A DNA stretch of 8,724 nucleotides from Blastococcus sp. (GTDB taxonomy: Bacteria > Actinomycetota > Actinomycetes > Mycobacteriales > Geodermatophilaceae). The notes under the pieces are model-generated. The model searched no databases, was not told the DNA's origin, and saw only the letters and a program-made list of their open reading frames with translations. The stretch is taken from positions 1 through 8,724 of the forward strand of contig JAOPUS010000227.1 of the NCBI GenBank assembly GCA_025963345.1, given 5' to 3'. A program made the position numbers and the translations under genes. Of the stretch, positions 5,597 through 8,724 are shown in pieces. The first letter of the stretch is position 1; each line of letters opens with the position of its first letter.

Positions 5597-6403
5597 GTGA
5601 CACAGCCGCCGCCCCCGCCGGGCTGGTACCCCGATCCTGCTGGCAGTGGTGGAACCCGCTGGTGGGACGGCCAGGGCTGGACCGACCACGTCCAGCAGGC
5701 CGCCCCGCCGCCCCCGCCTCCTCCGCCGCCGTCCGCGGCTGGGCCGCCCCCGCCGCCGGCTCCGGGTGGGGCCGCCGTCGCGCCCGGGAACGGGTACGCC
5801 GCCGGTCCGTCGCTGTACGAGCAGCCGGTCCTGGTGGTCTCGCAGAAGACGAAGCTGATCGAGCTGACGAACGAGTACGCCGTCTTCGACGGTCAGGGCC
5901 AGCAGATCGGGGCCGTCGTCCAGGTCGGGCAGAGCGCGCTGAAGAAGGCGGTCCGCTTCGTCTCCAACTTCGACCAGTTCCTCACCCACCGGCTCGAGGT
6001 CCGGGACGCGTCCGGCCCGGTGCTGGTGCTGACCCGGCCGGCCAAGTTCGTGAAGTCCCGCGTCATCGTCGAGCGTCCCGACGGGTCGCCGATCGGCGAG
6101 ATCGTGCAGGCCAACGTGTTCGGCAGGATCCGGTTCGACCTGGTCGCCAACGGCCGGCTGGTCGGCGCGATCCAGGCCGAGAACTGGCGGGCCTGGGACT
6201 TCGCGATCACCGACACCGCGGGCACCGAGGTCGCCCGGATCACGAAGAAGTGGGAGGGCCTGGCGCGGACGTTGTTCACCACGGCCGACCGCTACGTCGT
6301 CCTGGTGCACTACCGGCTGCCTGAGCCGCTGGCGAGCATGGTGGTGGCGTCAGCCCTCACGGTGGACACCGCGCTGAAGCAGGACGACCGCGGCTTCAAT
6401 TAG
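5597..6403 (+). CDS. DUF2510 protein with scramblase/LURP-one-like domain
   Basis: The 268-aa protein begins with a DUF2510 motif (about residues 8-32: PGWYPDPAGS followed by RWWDGQGWTDHV), a short Trp-rich module common at the N-termini of actinobacterial envelope-linked proteins. A Pro-rich linker follows (nine prolines at 37-45, five at 50-54). The remaining ~190 residues resemble the phospholipid scramblase-related/LURP-one beta barrel: repeated strands such as VVSQKTKLIELTNEYAVFD and ILV-rich hairpins, closing with a hydrophobic C-terminal helix near PLASMVVASALTVDTAL. It may bind lipid or membrane; activity is unproven. The GTG at 5597 is chosen over the TTG at 5588 because of the TAGCTT box 7 nt upstream and because there is no ribosome site. 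There is no signal peptide. Confidence 0.9.
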   Translation: MTQPPPPPGWYPDPAGSGGTRWWDGQGWTDHVQQAAPPPPPPPPPSAAGPPPPPAPGGAAVAPGNGYAAGPSLYEQPVLVVSQKTKLIELTNEYAVFDGQGQQIGAVVQVGQSALKKAVRFVSNFDQFLTHRLEVRDASGPVLVLTRPAKFVKSRVIVERPDGSPIGEIVQANVFGRIRFDLVANGRLVGAIQAENWRAWDFAITDTAGTEVARITKKWEGLARTLFTTADRYVVLVHYRLPEPLASMVVASALTVDTALKQDDRGFN

Positions 6404-6502
6404 CACATTGCGATCTTCCGGGCCGCACCGCGGCCTAGTGCCGTTCCGACCTGCGTGGAGCGCGGTCGTCGTGCCTGCGCGGACCCTCCGGGCCCACTCG
6501 GC

Positions 6503-6534
6503 TCGACACGAAGTCACCCTGAGGCGAGTAGCCT
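6503..6534 (+). promoter_or_regulatory. Possible promoter of a small RNA
   Basis: TCGACA (6503-6508, five of six matches to TTGACA) and TAGCCT (6529-6534, TANNNT) are 20 bp apart, slightly longer than usual. The predicted start, 7 nt after the -10 box, is G6541, which is also the first base of a possible closing helix. This is inferred. Confidence 0.3.
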
Positions 6535-6540
6535 GGGGAT

Positions 6541-6715
6541 GTCCGGGCCGGGTGCACGTGCCCCCGGGTGCCATTTGGTTACGCCTTCACGGACTACCGC
6601 CCCGACTTCGGTCGGGGGCCTGGAGCCGTGTTGTGCATCTCGCCGCGAGGCGGCCGCCATCCGGTCCGGACCTGCTTCCACGAGAGCCCCCGCCCATCGG
6701 GCGGGGGCTCTCGTG
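6541..6715 (+). ncRNA. Candidate structured small RNA of unknown family
   Basis: GTCCGG (6541-6546) can pair with CCGGAC (6666-6671), closing a domain of about 130 nt, which is followed 7 nt later by a strong terminator hairpin. Inside are a 7-bp stem with a TTCG tetraloop (6600-6617) and a 7-bp stem with one mismatch and an ACGT loop (6549-6566). It matches none of tRNA, tmRNA, RNase P RNA or SRP RNA that I can recognise. It could instead be only the 3' trailer of the DUF2510 mRNA. Confidence 0.3.
6679..6715. terminator. Strong hairpin terminator 1
   Basis: A perfect 17-bp stem (left arm CACGAGAGCCCCCGCCC) has a 3-nt ATC loop. It lies 276 nt after the DUF2510 stop, unusually far for its terminator, which is one reason to suspect a separate transcript upstream of it. 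Confidence 0.85.
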
Positions 6716-6752
6716 CGTCGTCGTCCCGACGTACCGGGCCCGGACCCGGACG

Positions 6753-6790
6753 CGCGACAGCCCCCGTCTCGCAGGACGGGGGCTGTCGCG
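6753..6790. terminator. Strong hairpin terminator 2
   Basis: A perfect 16-bp stem (left arm CGCGACAGCCCCCGTC) has a 6-nt loop. It lies 20 nt beyond the stop of the minus-strand DUF6458 gene, the expected place for that gene's terminator. Confidence 0.85.
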
Positions 6791-6810
6791 GGTCTACCGG
6801 CCGGAGCTGG

Positions 6811-7062
6811 TCAGTAGGTCTCCTCCGTGGTGCTGCGCCGGACCGGCGCGCCCTCGACCGGGGCGCCGTAGCCCTCGGTGTGCGTGACCCGGCGGCGTGA
6901 GCGCGGAGCCCAGACGGCGAGCTCGAGGACGATGCCGAGCGCGCCGGCGATCATCAGGATCCAGCCGACCACCTGGAGGTCGACGCCGCTCACGTCGACG
7001 CGCAGGGCGAAGGTGAGGATCGCGCCCAGAGCAAGCAGGACGATCGCGGTTCCGAGTCGCAT
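6811..7062 (-). CDS. DUF6458 family small membrane protein
   Basis: The 83-aa product matches the actinobacterial DUF6458 pattern: a short N-terminus directly entering a first membrane segment (about 3-20, LGTAIVLLALGAILTFAL), a polar turn with VSGVDLQVVG (24-33), a second membrane segment (about 32-50) and a basic then polar tail (RSRRR at 54-58). Two segments with a cytosolic Arg-rich end suggest an inner-membrane hairpin. Function is unknown. The ATG at 7062 is chosen because AAGGGAG lies 5 nt upstream; extending to 7170 would add 36 unlike residues. It appears monocistronic, with the hairpin at 6753-6790 as its terminator. Confidence 0.88.
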   Translation of the reverse strand: MRLGTAIVLLALGAILTFALRVDVSGVDLQVVGWILMIAGALGIVLELAVWAPRSRRRVTHTEGYGAPVEGAPVRRSTTEETY

Positions 7063-7401
7063 GTGCACTCCCTTCCTCACGGTTCCGGGCGCACGGAGAA
7101 ACGCCTCAGGGCAGGCCGGACCGGCGGCGGGCGCCGCGGCGGGACAGTGCCCCCCGCCGGGCGTCCCCAATCGCCACGGTGCGGAGGTGTCCCCCGTTCG
7201 GGTGCCCTGTGGGGCCTCGGACTCCGGGGCGGCCCAGGACTGCGTGATCGCCCGATACGGCGGGGCCGGCCTCAGCGCGAACGTCGTCCTCGTCCACCAG
7301 GGACGACGAAAGGGAATGCCATGTCGCCCGACTACGCGAACCCGGCCCTCGACGCCGAGCTCGCCTACCGGCGCCCGAAAGTCCGGGTCCCAAAGTCCGG
7401 G
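7063..7401. other. 339-bp intergenic region upstream of DUF6458
   Basis: This gap must hold the DUF6458 promoter, but no clear -10/-35 pair was found on the minus strand. The stretch 7107-7210 is G/C-rich without clean hairpins. At the helicase side lie an orphan ribosome site and ATG (7308-7323) and a tandem repeat (7378-7403). Longer open frames crossing the gap have no ribosome site and no family resemblance. Confidence 0.6.
7321..7380 (+). pseudogene. Orphan 5' end of a possible small gene
   Basis: The sequence GAAAGGGAA, 4 nt before the ATG at 7321, looks like a ribosome site. The following 18-19 codons (MSPDYANPALDAELAYRR...) have G/C at almost every third position and read like a real protein N-terminus. 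After about 7375 the codon pattern breaks at a 12-bp tandem repeat, and the frame then runs antisense to the helicase, open to the window end. It may be the remnant of a gene truncated at this junction, or chance. Confidence 0.25.
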
Positions 7402-7403
7402 TC
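7378..7403. repeat. 12-bp direct repeat at the helicase 3' end
   Basis: AAAGTCCGGGTC occurs at 7378-7389 and again at 7392-7403, separated by CC. The second copy overlaps the helicase stop codon (TCA on the plus strand at 7402-7404). Confidence 0.8.
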
Positions 7404-8724
7404 AGAGCATCGTGCGGAGGCGCTCGCGGCGGGCTCGCAGGACGTCCACCGAGGCGGACGCCGACGGCGGACCGGGCACGTGCTGGCGCAGCTGGGTGTG
7501 CACCACGGCGTGCGGCGTCGAGGTCTTCGACGACACCCGGCTCACCAGCCGGTTGATCTCTCGGCGGAGCTCGGCAGCGTCACGCCACGACCCGCCGCTC
7601 TCCACCTCGGGCAGTTCCTCGACGAGCAGGAAGTCGTCGTCGGCCCGGTGGCTCGCAGCGATCCGCACCCGCAGCTCGTCGTCGCGCTTGGACAGCAGCT
7701 CCGCCGTCTGCGCCGGTGTGAGCAGGCCGGGGATGCCGAGGAACTCCTCGTCCTCGGGCGCGACCACGACCGGGCCGGAGCCCTCGCCGGTGTGCGCCGT
7801 CCCGCCGTGCAGCACATGGGCGAACCGCGCGTCCGCCTCAAGCGCCTCCCACTGCGGCAGCCCCTCTTCCTTCTCCTTCGGCGGGAGCGGCTCGAGGTCG
7901 AGCTCGTCACCGATCTCCGTCTTCGGGGGCGGCATGACGTGGTTGCGCTCCTCCTCCATGGAGGCCGCGAGGGAGAGCAGTGGCCGCACGGCCGGGAGGA
8001 AGACCGTCGCCGATTCGTGCGGGGCCCGGGAGCGAACCACGCGGCCGACGGCCTGGGCGAAGAACAGCGGCGTCCGGTAGGAGGTCATCCAGGCAAGGAC
8101 GGCGGCCCGCGGGACGTCGACGCCCTCGGAGATCATCCGCACGCAGACGGCGATCCGCGCCGACCCGGTGGCGAAGCGCTCGATCTTCTTCGACGCCTTC
8201 GGGTCGTCGGAGAGGATCAGCTCGGCCGCCTTGCCGGTCACCCGACGGACGATCTTGGCGTAGGCGCGGGCGTCGTCCTGGTCGCTGGCGAGGATCAGCC
8301 CGGCCGCGTCGGGCATGCCGGTCTCGCGCAGGTGGGTGATCCGGTCGTCCATCGCCGCGATCACGTGCGGCACCCACTGGCCCTTGGGGTCCAGCGCGGT
8401 GCGCCAGGCCTGCATCTCCACCGACTTGGTCCCGGCCTCCGACAGCGAGGCGGCGACGACCTCACCGGCGGAGTTCCGCCAGCGCGAGGTGCCGGTGTAG
8501 GCGGCGAAGACGACCGGCCGGACGACGGAGTCCGCCAGCGCCTCCTTGTAGCCGTAGGTGTAGTCGGCGACGCTCATCAAGCCGCCCTGGCCCTCGACCC
8601 CGTCCTCCACGTACCGCACGAACGGGATGCGCTCGTCGGCCTTGGTGCGGAACGGGGTCCCGGTCAGGCACAGCCGGCGGGCCGCGCGGCCGTAGGCCTC
8701 CTCGACCGCCTCACCCCAGGACAG
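7402..8724 (-). CDS. Superfamily 2 DEAD/DEAH-type helicase, C-terminal part (5' end outside window)
   Basis: The visible 440 residues contain the end of helicase domain 1 and all of domain 2. LCLTGTPFR (18-26) is the motif III region. AGLILASDQDDARAYAKIV (141-159) corresponds to motif IV. RMISEGVDVP (196-205) is motif V. QAVGRVVR (224-231) is motif VI with its arginine fingers. Walker A and DExH lie beyond the window edge. The protein uses ATP to move on or remodel nucleic acid. The ~200 residues after motif VI are acidic and charged (for example PPKEKEEGLPQWEALEADARF) and have no motif I recognise. Similar helicases are widespread in actinobacterial chromosomes, some resembling the restriction-type ResIII/XPB group. 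The role here is undetermined. Its stop overlaps a short tandem repeat, and no strong terminator is seen after it. Confidence 0.9.
   Translation of the reverse strand: MSWGEAVEEAYGRAARRLCLTGTPFRTKADERIPFVRYVEDGVEGQGGLMSVADYTYGYKEALADSVVRPVVFAAYTGTSRWRNSAGEVVAASLSEAGTKSVEMQAWRTALDPKGQWVPHVIAAMDDRITHLRETGMPDAAGLILASDQDDARAYAKIVRRVTGKAAELILSDDPKASKKIERFATGSARIAVCVRMISEGVDVPRAAVLAWMTSYRTPLFFAQAVGRVVRSRAPHESATVFLPAVRPLLSLAASMEEERNHVMPPPKTEIGDELDLEPLPPKEKEEGLPQWEALEADARFAHVLHGGTAHTGEGSGPVVVAPEDEEFLGIPGLLTPAQTAELLSKRDDELRVRIAASHRADDDFLLVEELPEVESGGSWRDAAELRREINRLVSRVSSKTSTPHAVVHTQLRQHVPGPPSASASVDVLRARRERLRTML

Larger units (their letters stand above)
6404..6810. other. 407-bp intergenic region without a convincing protein gene
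   Basis: Open frames here lack ribosome sites and run straight through the two hairpins, so none looks coding. The region holds a promoter-like sequence at 6503-6534, a possible structured RNA at 6541-6715, and strong hairpins at 6679-6715 and 6753-6790. Nothing recognisable was found at 6404-6500. No tRNA T-loop motif was found on either strand. Confidence 0.7.

Noticed and set aside
6541..6680. tRNA, tmRNA, SRP RNA, RNase P RNA or c-di-GMP/c-di-AMP riboswitch
   Set aside because: No T-loop, no tmRNA start signature, no SRP tetraloop motif, no RNase P core and no recognisable riboswitch core were found. There is also no plus-strand gene just downstream to be regulated.
6568..6900. Plus-strand frame starting MPFGYAFTDYRPDFGRG
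   Set aside because: The first 17 codons look coding-like, but there is no ribosome site and the frame passes through both terminator hairpins and into the antisense of DUF6458.
7106..7393. Minus-strand 95-codon frame between helicase and DUF6458
   Set aside because: It starts at a TTG without a ribosome site, has a Gly/Arg-rich composition and no recognisable motif.
7402..8724. Defence-system helicase (restriction or phage-defence island)
   Set aside because: Only the C-terminal part is visible, and the neighbours are housekeeping or conserved hypothetical genes with no nuclease, methylase or mobile element in the window.

Overview
The window comes from a very GC-rich chromosome with strongly G/C-biased third codon positions. 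It carries typical actinobacterial markers: a GroEL2-type chaperonin with a Gly/Met tail, and DUF2510, DUF4031 and DUF6458 proteins. Several genes appear to start leaderless, with a TANNNT -10 box 7-8 nt before the start codon. A Geodermatophilaceae-like or related actinobacterium (Blastococcus, Modestobacter, Geodermatophilus) fits best. That placement is inferred from protein style only.

Layout. At 1-115 is the 3' end of groEL2 (+), closed by a hairpin terminator at 149-180. A divergent pair follows: a single-domain VOC/glyoxalase-like protein (241-612, -) and a DUF72/YecE protein (638-1423, +). Their -10 boxes appear to overlap at 621-630. A bidirectional hairpin (1446-1483) separates DUF72 from a convergent 210-aa repetitive protein (1496-2128, -), which has a Gly/Ala-rich hydrophobic N-terminus, a His/Asp pentapeptide tract and three 18-residue helical repeats. 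Next is a Gfo/Idh/MocA oxidoreductase (2251-3246, -), divergent from a small DUF4031 protein (3378-3647, +). The DUF4031 gene runs 53 bp into the 3' end of an HD-superfamily phosphohydrolase-like gene (3595-4266, -). That gene is translationally coupled by an ATGA overlap to an upstream M20 metallopeptidase (4263-5534, -). Divergent from M20 is a leaderless gene for a DUF2510 + scramblase/LURP-one-like protein (5597-6403, +).

The 6404-6810 gap holds no convincing protein gene. It does hold two strong hairpins (6679-6715 and 6753-6790) and a possible small structured RNA of about 175 nt (6541-6715) with its own promoter-like sequence. A DUF6458 two-TM protein (6811-7062, -) follows. After a 339-bp gap, which contains an orphan translation start at 7321 and a 12-bp tandem repeat next to the helicase stop codon, the window ends in the C-terminal 440 residues of a superfamily 2 DEAD/DEAH-type helicase (7402-8724, -).

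Functionally this looks like ordinary housekeeping and conserved-hypothetical chromosome, not a phage, transposon or obvious defence island. No CRISPR array, insertion sequence, tRNA or rRNA was seen. The only evident operon is M20-HD. The points most worth a second look are the overlapping divergent promoter, the candidate small RNA, the repetitive His/Asp-rich protein and the orphan start at 7321.
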